DNA of 64,000 nucleotides from Streptomyces olivaceoviridis. GTDB lineage: Bacteria > Actinomycetota > Actinomycetes > Streptomycetales > Streptomycetaceae. A program made the position numbers and the translations under genes. Positions within the stretch are counted from its first letter, which is position 1, and each line of letters opens with the position of its first letter. The stretch spans positions 48,350-112,349 of the forward strand of contig NZ_BMUI01000025.1 in NCBI RefSeq assembly GCF_014650115.1. Reading direction: 5' to 3'. The notes beneath the pieces were generated by a model. It saw only the letters and a list, made by a program, of their open reading frames with translations, was not told where the DNA came from and did no database searches. Below are positions 28,523 to 36,941 of the stretch, piece by piece.

Positions 28523-30306
28523 CGCGCGGAACGCCTCCGGGCGGGCGAGGGCTGCCAGGCGCGCAGCCGCAGGCTGTTGCCGACCACCAGCAGCGAGCCG
28601 GCCGACACGGCGGCTGCGGCGAGCACGGGGGTGAGCAGGCCGACCATGGCGAGCGGGACGGTGACGACGTTGCAGCCGAACGCCCACACGAGATTGGCGC
28701 GGATGGTGCCCAGCGTGCGCCGGGCGAGACGGACGGCATCGGCCACGGCCTCGATGTCGCCGCGCACCAGCGTCACGTCGGCCGCTGCGATGGCCACGTC
28801 GGTGCCGCTGCCCAGGGCGATACCGAGATCGGCGCCCGCGAGCGCGGCGGCGTCGTTCACACCGTCGCCGACGACCGAGACCCGGCGCCCCTGTTCCTGG
28901 AGCCTCCGTACGAGATCCGCCTTGCCCTCGGGCGTGCAGCGGGCGTGCACCTCGTCGATGCCCAGGGCCGAGGCCACAGCCCGCGCGGGCGCTTCCCGGT
29001 CCCCCGTGGCGAGCACCGGGTGGACGCCGAGGCGCCGCAACCGGTCCACGGCACGGTAGCTGCCGGGCCGTACGACGTCCCCCATCTCGATCACGGCCTC
29101 GGCCACGCCGTCCACACGGACCGAGACGGAGGTGTGGCCGGCCGCTTCCGCCGCGCGCACCGCGTCCGCGAGCACCGCGGGCAACGCCCCGTCCGGCGGG
29201 AGGACTTCGACCAGCCGTCCGTCGGCCCGGCCGCTCACACCCCGCCCGGGAACGGCTCTGAGGTCGCTCACCTCCGGCAACGGCTCGTCCGGTACGGCTC
29301 GTTGCGCGTACGCGGTGAGGGCCCGCCCCAGCGGGTCCTTCGATCCACGCTCGACCGCCCCCGCCAGCCGCAGCACCGCCTCCTTCCCCAGGCCCTGGGG
29401 TACGGCCGTGACCCGTGCGACGGTCATGTGCCCCGAGGTGAGCGTGCCGGTCTTGTCCAGCACCACCACGTCGATGTGCCGCGAGCCCTCCAGCGCCCGC
29501 GGCCCGCTGACGACCACACCGAGCTGGGCGCCCCGCCCGGTCGCGGCCATCAGGGCGGTCGGCGTCGCAAGACCCAGCGCGCAGGGGCAGGCCGCGACCA
29601 GCACCGTCGCACACGCGGTGACGGCGGCCTGCGGATCCGCGCCGGCACCGAGCCAGAATCCGAGCGCGGTGACGGCCAGAGCCAGCACGACGGGTACGAA
29701 GACGCCGGCCACCGAGTCGGCCGGCCGCGGCGCCCGCGCCTTGCCCGCTTGCGCGACCTCCCCCTGGGCCAAGTGCGCGACGGGAACGAGCCGTTCGGAG
29801 CGGCCGTCGCGTACCGACACCTCCTTGCCGGCCAGTTGGGCGAGCGACCGCGGCGCCGCCCCGGTCCCGCGGCGGGCCCGCGTCTCCAGGAACCGGCCCG
29901 TCAGCACGAACAACGGTACGCCGACGACCGCTCCGAGGTAGAGGTGCGCCACCCCGTTCGGGGCCGACGGCAGGAGAGTGAGCGGCATCCGCATCCCGGG
30001 CCGGCCGGCACCTCCGAGGAACAACGCGTACGCGGACCAGGAGAAGGAGGCCAGTACGCCCAGTGACACCAGGGTGTCCATGGTCGCCGCCGAGTGCCGC
30101 AGGCCCCGTACGGCTCGGGTGTGGAACGGCCAGGCGCTCCACACGGCGACCGGCGCGGCCAGTACGAAGCACAGCCACTGCCAGTTCCTGAACTGTAGTC
30201 CCGGCGCCATCGACAGCACCAGCACCGGCAGCGCGAGCAGGGCCGTGATCAGGAGCCGGTCCCGTTCGTCGAGTTCCTTCTCGACCCGTTCGGGTTCCGC
30301 GCCCAT
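28519..30306 (-). CDS. Copper-type P1B ATPase lacking actuator loop (probably inactive)
   Basis: 595 aa versus about 700-800 for the family. Present: the CPC membrane motif (ACPCALG, 240-242), phosphorylation site DKTGTLT (284-290), GDGVNDAAAL hinge and TGD-type P-domain segment. Missing: any N-terminal heavy-metal domain, and about 70-80 residues of the actuator domain. The chain jumps from LVPVAHLAQGE (about 183) directly to VAQAGKARAPRPADSVAGVF, deleting the TGES dephosphorylation loop. The N-domain SEHPL motif reads SKDPL, so the conserved His is lost. The frame stays open across the junction. I infer a non-pumping remnant or a repurposed protein. Confidence 0.85.
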   Translation of the reverse strand: MGAEPERVEKELDERDRLLITALLALPVLVLSMAPGLQFRNWQWLCFVLAAPVAVWSAWPFHTRAVRGLRHSAATMDTLVSLGVLASFSWSAYALFLGGAGRPGMRMPLTLLPSAPNGVAHLYLGAVVGVPLFVLTGRFLETRARRGTGAAPRSLAQLAGKEVSVRDGRSERLVPVAHLAQGEVAQAGKARAPRPADSVAGVFVPVVLALAVTALGFWLGAGADPQAAVTACATVLVAACPCALGLATPTALMAATGRGAQLGVVVSGPRALEGSRHIDVVVLDKTGTLTSGHMTVARVTAVPQGLGKEAVLRLAGAVERGSKDPLGRALTAYAQRAVPDEPLPEVSDLRAVPGRGVSGRADGRLVEVLPPDGALPAVLADAVRAAEAAGHTSVSVRVDGVAEAVIEMGDVVRPGSYRAVDRLRRLGVHPVLATGDREAPARAVASALGIDEVHARCTPEGKADLVRRLQEQGRRVSVVGDGVNDAAALAGADLGIALGSGTDVAIAAADVTLVRGDIEAVADAVRLARRTLGTIRANLVWAFGCNVVTVPLAMVGLLTPVLAAAAVSAGSLLVVGNSLRLRAWQPSPARRRSAR

Positions 30307-30560
30307 CAGCGGCCTCCCCCGTGCATGTCTCCCATGTCGTCCACGCCTCCCGCCCCGCCGTCATCGCCACCGCCGCCGCTCCGGCTGGTGCCGGTGCCGT
30401 GCGTGCTGGGCGCGACGGGCCCCGCAGTGGCGCCGACGGTGTACGACACCGTGAACACCAGCGCCAGCAGCAGGAGGAACCCGCAGAGCGCGGGCGGGGC
30501 TGTCACCTTGCGCGGCAGCACCGCGCCCGCGCCGGAAGAGGATTGCCGGGACTCGTGCAT
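30306..30560 (-). CDS. Small membrane protein with acidic His/Met tail
   Basis: 84 aa. One transmembrane helix (ALCGFLLLLALVFTVSYTVGA, about residues 24-44) is followed by a Gly/Ser/Asp-rich tail ending MGDMHGGG, with Met and His that could bind copper. The ATG at 30560 is chosen because upstream codons encode unrelated sequence. It abuts the ATPase (1-base overlap of stop and start), so it leads the three-gene copper operon. Not a family I can name. Confidence 0.65.
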   Translation of the reverse strand: MHESRQSSSGAGAVLPRKVTAPPALCGFLLLLALVFTVSYTVGATAGPVAPSTHGTGTSRSGGGGDDGGAGGVDDMGDMHGGGR

Positions 30561-30698
30561 CAACCGCGTCTCCTGATCACGTCCGTACGGTGCCGGCCTG
30601 ATCGAGCCGTACCGCTTCAGGAGTCGTACCGAGCTGTCGGTGAGTTCCCGAGCACGCATATGGCGCACGTCACTCAAGCGACAGTTCCTCCGCGTTGG

Positions 30699-31964
30699 TC
30701 AGCGGTGTTCCGGCTGGCTGGACGAAGCGGGCAGCAGGTCCGATTCGATGGCTTCCAGTGCCATACAGGCGCCTCCGACGGCAGCGGCCTGGTTGTGCAG
30801 GGAGGACAGGGCGAGGGGCGGGGGCAGCAGGGTGCGAGAGACGAGTTTCTGCCGCAGGACGTCGAGCACCCAGGTGCCGCCCTGGACGACGCCTCCCCCC
30901 AGCACCACGATGTCCGGGTCGAGGACGAGAATCAGCGGTGCCAGTCCCACGGCGAAGCGGGTGATGAAGTCGTCGGCGATCGCCCGCGCCACCGGGTCCC
31001 CGGCCTGTGCGGCGGCGAAGACGGTAGTCGCCCGAACGGATGCGGCGTCTCCGCCGGCGAGTGCGCGCAGCGCCTGGCCGTCGGGTCGTCGTGCCGCCGC
31101 TCTGCCGAGCGCCGCGATGGCCGCTGCGCCCACCGCCTGCTCGAAGGTGCCCTGGTCGGAGGAGTGGCGGGCGCGGGAGGTGTGCGGGGAATCGAGAACC
31201 ATGTGTCCTATCTCGCCTGCCGCCGACGAGGCGCCCGCATGAAGGCGGCCGGACACCAGGATGCCCGCCCCGACACGGGTTCCCCAGTGGACGTAGGCCA
31301 CGGTGCCGAGTCCCCGTGCGGCTCCGCGCCGCGATTCACCGATCACCGCGAGGTTGACGTCGTTCTCGAAGAACACCGGGAAGCCGAACCGTTCGCGCAG
31401 CCGGGTGCGGTGGCTGTCGCTGTTCCACTGGACCAGGCGCGACCCCTGGGCCAGGGTGCGGTTCCGGTGGTCGACGAGACCGGGGACGCCCACCACCAGC
31501 CTCCTGACCATGCCGTGCGCTATCTCGGCCGCCGCCAGCAACGCCTCGATCTCTGACTGGAGTTCCGTCACCAGGTCGTCCATGCCCCGCGCCGAGGCAG
31601 GGCGTGCTTCGCGGCCCGTGACGATGGTGCCGGCCATGTCCATCACGACGAGGAGCAGGCGACTGGGGCCCACCTCCGCCCCCAGCACGTAGCCCGTCTC
31701 GGCGCGGAAACGCACCAACCGTGCCGGCCTGCCCAGGCGGGGACCCTCCGTCCCGGCGGTGCGGTCGTCGACGTATTCCACGAGGGCGTCGGCTTCGAGG
31801 GAGGCGACGAGTTGAGTGACTGTGGGGCGCGAGATCCCGGTCCGGTCCGATATGTCACTGATGCGCAGCGGGCCGGAGTCCCGCAGGACGCGGAGGACCT
31901 CCTTGGCGTTCGCGCGCCGAAGGTCGGCCGGTGTTCGATTTTGGCGATTATTCAACTCCGGCAC
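30699..31964 (-). CDS. ROK-family transcriptional regulator without zinc motif
   Basis: About 421 aa. An N-terminal winged helix (LRDSGPLRISDISDRTGISR, recognition helix PTVTQLVASLEADAL) is followed by a ROK sugar-kinase-like domain with GAEVGPSRLLLVVMDMAG, FENDVNLAVIGE and GTRVGAGILVSGRLHAG. After GEIGHMVLDSP the usual CxCGxxGCxE zinc-binding motif is absent; the stretch reads ARHSSDQGTFEQ. Start GTG 31964, with AAGGGGG about 9 bases before. It diverges from the cyclitol-type operon and is its likely local repressor, perhaps sensing a sugar-like product. Confidence 0.85.
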   Translation of the reverse strand: MPELNNRQNRTPADLRRANAKEVLRVLRDSGPLRISDISDRTGISRPTVTQLVASLEADALVEYVDDRTAGTEGPRLGRPARLVRFRAETGYVLGAEVGPSRLLLVVMDMAGTIVTGREARPASARGMDDLVTELQSEIEALLAAAEIAHGMVRRLVVGVPGLVDHRNRTLAQGSRLVQWNSDSHRTRLRERFGFPVFFENDVNLAVIGESRRGAARGLGTVAYVHWGTRVGAGILVSGRLHAGASSAAGEIGHMVLDSPHTSRARHSSDQGTFEQAVGAAAIAALGRAAARRPDGQALRALAGGDAASVRATTVFAAAQAGDPVARAIADDFITRFAVGLAPLILVLDPDIVVLGGGVVQGGTWVLDVLRQKLVSRTLLPPPLALSSLHNQAAAVGGACMALEAIESDLLPASSSQPEHR

Positions 31965-31977
31965 AACCGGGTCCCCC

Positions 31978-32027
31978 TTGACACTCCGTTGCCCTGTGCA
32001 TATATAAGGTAAGGTACTTAATAAAGT
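31978..32027 (+). promoter_or_regulatory. Near-consensus promoter and AT-rich operator of cyclitol operon
   Basis: TTGACA (31978-31983), a 17-bp spacer, then TATATA (32001-32006) reads toward the MFS gene, a sigma-70/HrdB-type promoter of unusual quality for this genome. Immediately downstream lie AAGGTAAGGTA and ACTTAATAAAGT (32016-32027, ACTT/AAGT arms), the most AT-rich stretch nearby. It is well placed for a repressor such as the ROK protein to block initiation. The promoter overlaps the ROK gene's leader. Confidence 0.6.
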
Positions 32028-32082
32028 CTTCCGCTGCAACGAAGCCGCTCGCCCCTACCACATGCTGCGCGAGGGAGTACGG

Positions 32083-33282
32083 ATGGAGTCCGCGGCCAAG
32101 CCGCCACGATTAGACGCTTCTGTGCGGGTGGGGCGGCGTTTTCACCGGGACCGCGTGACGTGGGTGCTGTTCGCGGAACTGTCCGCCGTCGGGTACTTCA
32201 TGTACGGCTTCGGCCCCTCGATCCCCTTGCTCATCGACGAACTCGGGTTCTCCCCGCAAGCGGCGGCCCTCCACGGCGCGGCCCTGGGCATCGGTGCCGT
32301 CGCGGCCGGCAGCAGCAGCGCGCTGCTGGCCTCGTGGCGGGGGCGCGACGCCGTACAGCGGGCCGCCCTGTGCACGCTGGCCGTCGGCACGGCCGTCTAC
32401 TACGTGGGCGGCACGTTCGTGGTCACCCTGTGCGGCGCGCTCATCGCCGGCTACGCGGCCAACGTCGTCGTCAACACCACCGCCGCCGCTCTGTCGGACC
32501 ACCACGACAGCGCCGCACCCGCCGCGATCAGCCAAGCCAACGGCGTCAGCCTCGGCGTGGGACTGCTCGCTCCGCTCGCCCTGGGGACCGCGGCCACGAT
32601 CGGCCTCGACAGCCGGGCCGGACTCCTTCCGGTCATCCCGTTCATCGCCGTGGTCCTGTTGGCATCTCGGCGGACACGGCTGCCGGACACGCCGCGGGCT
32701 TCGGGCTCCCCGGGCGCCCGATCGCCTGCGGGAGGCGGACTCGGGTACGCCTTCTGGGTCTCCTGGTGCGTGTTCCTCCTGTGCGCCGGAGTCGAATTGG
32801 CGATGACGTTCTGGGCTTCCCAGGAGCTGCGCGACCGTACGGGGATGAGCAGCGGCGCCGCGACCATGGGCGTCACGGCCATGCTCCTGGGCATGGTCCC
32901 CGTCCGCCTGGCGGGCAGCCGGCTGACGAACCGCTGGTCGAGCGGGCTCCTGCTGGCAGGGAGCATCGGCGTCAATCTGCTCGGCTTCGCGGTCTTCTGG
33001 TGGACGACCACTTCCTGGACGGCGCTGTCCGGACTCGTGCTGTGCGGCTTCGGAATAGCGCTGCAATTCCCGCTCACCGCTTCCCGGGCGATCGCGGCTT
33101 CACACGGCCGGCCCGACCGGGCGATGGCCCGCATCGGCGTGGGCGAAGGTCTCGCCGCCGCCGGAAGCCCGTACATCCTGAGTTCCCTCGCCGACTCGGT
33201 GGGAATACACCTCGCCTTCCTGATGATCCCCGTGCTCCTCTGCGGCGCGACGCTCGGCCTGCTCCTGGGCTCCAGAACCTGA
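32083..33282 (+). CDS. MFS transporter, probable product exporter
   Basis: About 399 aa with about twelve hydrophobic segments (VLFAELSAVGYFMYGFGPSIPLLIDELGFS first). The start at ATG 32083 has GAGGGAG about 6 bases upstream; an earlier ATG at 32062 lacks one. A TTA codon is present at codon 10 (32110-32112), which in Streptomyces needs the bldA tRNA. First gene of the cyclase operon. Export of the cyclitol product, or self-resistance, is the likely role, but uptake cannot be excluded. Confidence 0.82.
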   Translation: MESAAKPPRLDASVRVGRRFHRDRVTWVLFAELSAVGYFMYGFGPSIPLLIDELGFSPQAAALHGAALGIGAVAAGSSSALLASWRGRDAVQRAALCTLAVGTAVYYVGGTFVVTLCGALIAGYAANVVVNTTAAALSDHHDSAAPAAISQANGVSLGVGLLAPLALGTAATIGLDSRAGLLPVIPFIAVVLLASRRTRLPDTPRASGSPGARSPAGGGLGYAFWVSWCVFLLCAGVELAMTFWASQELRDRTGMSSGAATMGVTAMLLGMVPVRLAGSRLTNRWSSGLLLAGSIGVNLLGFAVFWWTTTSWTALSGLVLCGFGIALQFPLTASRAIAASHGRPDRAMARIGVGEGLAAAGSPYILSSLADSVGIHLAFLMIPVLLCGATLGLLLGSRT

Positions 33283-33408
33283 CCAGTCGACCGGCCCGCC
33301 GGAAGAAGACCCCTCCGCGCTCCCTGCCCTCCCGTCCCCCACTCCCGCCATGTGCCGGTCGGTCACGCCCGGCCGCCCGTACCGGAAGCACCGGAAGGAA
33401 ACCACCCC

Positions 33409-34572
33409 ATGCCCCCCAGCCGCTGGACGGTCAGTGCCCGACTCGACGTCCGCTACGACATCCGCGAAACACCCGGTCTCCTCGACCCTGCCAACCCCAC
33501 GCTGGCCGACATCCTCACCAGCGATTCACGAGGCGGTCTCAGGCTGGTATTGGTCGACCACGCGGTCGCCCGCTTATACGGCGCCCGCATCGAGCAATAC
33601 CTCAAGGAGTACAACATCTCTCACCGATTACTTGAGCTCTCCGGTGACGAGAACCGCAAGACAATGGGCCAGGTCCTGGGGATCATCAGCGCCCTCAACG
33701 ATGTCGGCACCCTGCGCGTGAGCGACGCTCCCGTGGCCATCGGGGGCGGCGTCGTCCTGGACGTCGTCGGCCTCGCGGCGAGTCTGTACCGCCGCGGCAT
33801 ACCGCACACGCGCATTCCCACGACTCTGCTCGCCCAGGTCGATGTCAGCGTCGCTGCCAAAACGGGGGTGAACTACCAGGGCTACCGCAACCGCATCGGC
33901 TCGTACAACCCGCCGCCGCTCACCCTGATCGACCCCACCTTCCTGCGTACCGTGTCCGCACGGCACATCAGCAACGGCGCGGGCGAGATCCTCAAGATGG
34001 GGCTCATCAAGGACTCCGCCCTCTTCGAACTCCTGGAGCGCGGCGGCCCAGCGCTGGTCGCGGGGAAGTTCCAGTCCGCGACGGCCGCCGAGGCGATCGG
34101 GCGGGCGATCGCCGGCATGATCGACGAACTGGAGAACAACCTCTGGGAGAAGGAACTCCGGCGCGCGGTGGACTACGGGCACTCCTTCAGCCCTCTGGTC
34201 GAGATGCGCCACGTCCACGAACTGCTGCACGGTGAGGCCGTGGCCCTGGACTGCCTGCTGTCCGCGGTCATCGCCCACGGACGCGGATACCTCGGACACC
34301 ACACGATCGACAGGATCGCCGCGACAGCCGCAGGACTGGGACTTCGCACCTGGCATCCCGCTTTCGGCGACACCGCTCTCCTGATGCAGGCGCTGACCGA
34401 CACGATGCGTCACCGCAACGGCAACCAGAACCTGCCCGTCGTGCGGGAGATCGGCCGTGCCGCCTTCCTCAACGACGTGAGCATCGAGGAGATCTCCGAC
34501 GCCGCACAGCACATGCGGCGCCTGGGCGAGCGTCAGGAGCCGAAGCTCGCTCACCACGGGACGAACCGGTGA
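33409..34572 (+). CDS. Sedoheptulose-7-phosphate cyclase (EEVS-like sugar phosphate cyclase)
   Basis: 387 aa, dehydroquinate-synthase fold. NAD-binding segment AIGGGVVLDVVGLAASLYRR (110-129), IPTTLLAQVDVSVAAKTGVN with K151, NRIGSYNPPPLTLIDPTFL, and metal/active-site segment ISNGAGEILKMGLIKD (E193, K196). Later histidines lie in DYGHSFSP and LLHGEAVALD. The SLYRRG and RNRIGSY features fit the 2-epi-5-epi-valiolone synthase group better than primary-metabolism AroB. I cannot separate EEVS from 2-epi-valiolone synthase by eye. It contains two in-frame TTA codons (L56 and L74). RBS AAGGAAA precedes ATG 33409. Committed step of the putative C7-cyclitol pathway. Confidence 0.88.
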   Translation: MPPSRWTVSARLDVRYDIRETPGLLDPANPTLADILTSDSRGGLRLVLVDHAVARLYGARIEQYLKEYNISHRLLELSGDENRKTMGQVLGIISALNDVGTLRVSDAPVAIGGGVVLDVVGLAASLYRRGIPHTRIPTTLLAQVDVSVAAKTGVNYQGYRNRIGSYNPPPLTLIDPTFLRTVSARHISNGAGEILKMGLIKDSALFELLERGGPALVAGKFQSATAAEAIGRAIAGMIDELENNLWEKELRRAVDYGHSFSPLVEMRHVHELLHGEAVALDCLLSAVIAHGRGYLGHHTIDRIAATAAGLGLRTWHPAFGDTALLMQALTDTMRHRNGNQNLPVVREIGRAAFLNDVSIEEISDAAQHMRRLGERQEPKLAHHGTNR

Positions 34573-35363
34573 AGGCCGGTTCCCGTCTCAGGGATCTCGT
34601 CGACATACCCGCCCGCCTCGCGGACCGTGTCGTGCTGATCACCGGCGGGAACGCCGGAATCGGTCGCAGCACGGCCCTCGCGGCTGCCGAATGCGGGATG
34701 AAGGTGGTCATCGCCGCCCGCCGCGCCGAAGAGGGGCAGGCCGTGGTCGACGAGATCAGGGAACGCGGAGGTGAGGCGACCTACGTGTCCGCCGACGTCA
34801 CCAGCGCGGAACAGGTGGAGCGGGCCGTGGACATCGCCGTCCGCGCCTACGGCCGGCTCGACTGCGCGTTCAACAACGCCGGTGCGTCAGCGACCGGCCG
34901 GGTGGCGGATCTCACCGAGGACGTCTTCGACGGCGCCATGGCGGTCAACGCCCGCGGCCTGTGGCTGTGCATGAAATACGAGCTGCACACGATGACCGAG
35001 GCCGGCACCGGATCCATCGTCAACAACATCTCGGTCCACGGGTACCGCACCGTCTTCCCTGGAGTGGGCGCCTACGCGGCGTCCAAGAACGCGGCAGTGG
35101 CACTGACCAGATCCGCGGCGCTGGAATACGCGGAGTTCGGCGTGCGCGTCAACGGCATCGCCCCGGGCCCCATAGCGACCGACATGTACCTGAACTCGGT
35201 CACCGCGGACGAAGGGGCCGCGAACTGGAGCCGACTGATACCCGCGGGCAGGGTGGGAGAGCCCTCGGAAGTCGGCGCGGTGGTCCTGTTCCTGCTCTCC
35301 GATGCCGCCTCCTACGTCAACGGCCAGGTCGTGGGGATCGACGGCGGCTTCCTGGCCTCTTGA
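34569..35363 (+). CDS. SDR oxidoreductase, cyclitol pathway
   Basis: 264 aa classical SDR. TGGNAGIG cofactor motif (about residues 25-32), NNAG at about 98-101, catalytic S (NNISVHG), YAASK (Y-x-x-x-K), and C-terminal GRVGEPSEVGAVVLFLLSD. The GTG start overlaps the cyclase stop (GTGA), so it is translationally coupled to it. Probably oxidises or reduces a ring hydroxyl or ketone of the cyclitol; direction unknown. Confidence 0.88.
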   Translation: MKAGSRLRDLVDIPARLADRVVLITGGNAGIGRSTALAAAECGMKVVIAARRAEEGQAVVDEIRERGGEATYVSADVTSAEQVERAVDIAVRAYGRLDCAFNNAGASATGRVADLTEDVFDGAMAVNARGLWLCMKYELHTMTEAGTGSIVNNISVHGYRTVFPGVGAYAASKNAAVALTRSAALEYAEFGVRVNGIAPGPIATDMYLNSVTADEGAANWSRLIPAGRVGEPSEVGAVVLFLLSDAASYVNGQVVGIDGGFLAS

Positions 35364-35386
35364 ACCCATCGTCTGCGAGGGCTGAC

Positions 35387-36925
35387 ATGTCCCACCGGCA
35401 CCGACTTCGGTACGACTACATCATCGTGGGCGCGGGCCTGGCCGGCTGCGTACTCGCCCACCGCCTCTCCGCCGACCCGGGAACCACCGTCGCCTTGATC
35501 GAGGCCGGCCCCGATGCGAGCGCGGACCCGAGGGTGACCCAGCCGTCCAGGTGGCCCCAGCTCATGGGCAGCGAACTCGACTGGGCCTACGTCACGGTCC
35601 CCCAGCGTCACCTCAAGGGGCGGCAGATCCGCTGGCCTCGCGGACGCCTCGTCGGGGGATCGAGCTCGATGCACGCCATGGTGTACGTCCGGGGCCACGC
35701 GAGCGACTTCGACACCTGGGCGTCCTTCGGCGGAACGGAATGGGGAAGCCGGGGAATCCTCCCCTGGTTCGCCCGGGTGGAGGGGACCGCCGACGACCGG
35801 CCTCTGCTCTGCGTGGAACCCCCGTCCGAGCCGCACCCCCTGGCGGAGGCGTTCGTCGCCGCGGGGGAGGAACTCGGACTGCGCCCCAACCCCGACTTCA
35901 ACAGCGGCCGGCAGGACGGGATCGGCCTGTACCGGCTGATGCGCCGGGCAGGACGACGGTGCAGTTCCGCCGACGCCTATCTCGCACCGGCCCTCTCCCG
36001 GAGCAACCTCACCGTGCTCGCCGGCACACGGGTCAGCCGGCTGCTGGTGCACAGGGCGACCGCGACCGGAGTCCAGGTGTGGCGGGCGGGCCGACCGGTC
36101 ACCCTCCACGCCGAGCGGGAAGTGATCCTGTGCGCCGGCGCCGTCGCCACTCCGCACCTGCTGCTGCTCTCCGGTATCGGTCCCGCCGACCAGTTGAGGT
36201 CCCACGGCGTCCCGGTGGCCGCGGATGTGCCCGGCGTCGGAGCGAATCTGCACGACCACGTGCAGGTCTCGGTGAGCTACCCCACCAACCGCACCCTCCC
36301 GGTCCTGGGGTCCTCGAACCTGGGCGAGGCGGGCGGGTTCGTCAGCAGCAGGCCCGGGCTGCCCGCTCCGGACATCCAGCTGTCCTTCGCCCCCATGATC
36401 GACCTGAACGACGCCTCGGGTTTCGGTCAGGGTTTCACGATCGGCCCCGCCGTCACCCGCCCGGTGAGCCGGGGCCGGCTGAGCCTGCGGTCCGCCGACC
36501 CGTGGCAGCCCCCGGCCATCGACCCCGACTACCTCTCGCGGCAGGAGGACGTCGACACGCTCGTCGAGGGAGTCCGGCTCGCCCATCGTCTGGCCGACAC
36601 CCGCAGCCTGCGGCGATTCCGCGACGCGAGCCGGGACCAGGCCCCGCCCGCCGACCTCGCCGACTTCTGCCGCACCCACGCCCAGACACAGTTCCACCCG
36701 GTCGGGAGCTGCCGGCTCGGGAAGGACACCGACGCCGTGGTGGACAGTGAACTACTGGTGCACGGACTGAGCGGACTGCGCGTCGTCGACGCCTCGGTCA
36801 TCCCCGCGGTGACGACGGGGAACATCTCCGCGCCCGTCTTCGCCATCGCCGAGAAAGCCGCCGCGAAGATCACCGGCCGGGACACCACGCCGGTGCCCGC
36901 CGATGTGCCGCCCGTATCCGCCTGA
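35387..36925 (+). CDS. GMC-family FAD oxidoreductase
   Basis: 512 aa. N-terminal FAD Rossmann motif YIIVGAGLAGCVLAHRLS, GMC signature RWPRGRLVGGSSSMHAMVYV, second signature AGAVATPHLLLLSGIG. C-terminal active site QFHPVGSCRLG with the catalytic His, and TTGNISAP with the paired Asn. Close in layout to choline-dehydrogenase/glucose-oxidase-type enzymes. ATG 35387 follows GCGAGGG. In this operon it probably oxidises a secondary hydroxyl of the ring to the ketone needed for transamination (inference). Confidence 0.88.
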   Translation: MSHRHRLRYDYIIVGAGLAGCVLAHRLSADPGTTVALIEAGPDASADPRVTQPSRWPQLMGSELDWAYVTVPQRHLKGRQIRWPRGRLVGGSSSMHAMVYVRGHASDFDTWASFGGTEWGSRGILPWFARVEGTADDRPLLCVEPPSEPHPLAEAFVAAGEELGLRPNPDFNSGRQDGIGLYRLMRRAGRRCSSADAYLAPALSRSNLTVLAGTRVSRLLVHRATATGVQVWRAGRPVTLHAEREVILCAGAVATPHLLLLSGIGPADQLRSHGVPVAADVPGVGANLHDHVQVSVSYPTNRTLPVLGSSNLGEAGGFVSSRPGLPAPDIQLSFAPMIDLNDASGFGQGFTIGPAVTRPVSRGRLSLRSADPWQPPAIDPDYLSRQEDVDTLVEGVRLAHRLADTRSLRRFRDASRDQAPPADLADFCRTHAQTQFHPVGSCRLGKDTDAVVDSELLVHGLSGLRVVDASVIPAVTTGNISAPVFAIAEKAAAKITGRDTTPVPADVPPVSA

Positions 36926-36941
36926 CAAGGAAAGGCACCAG

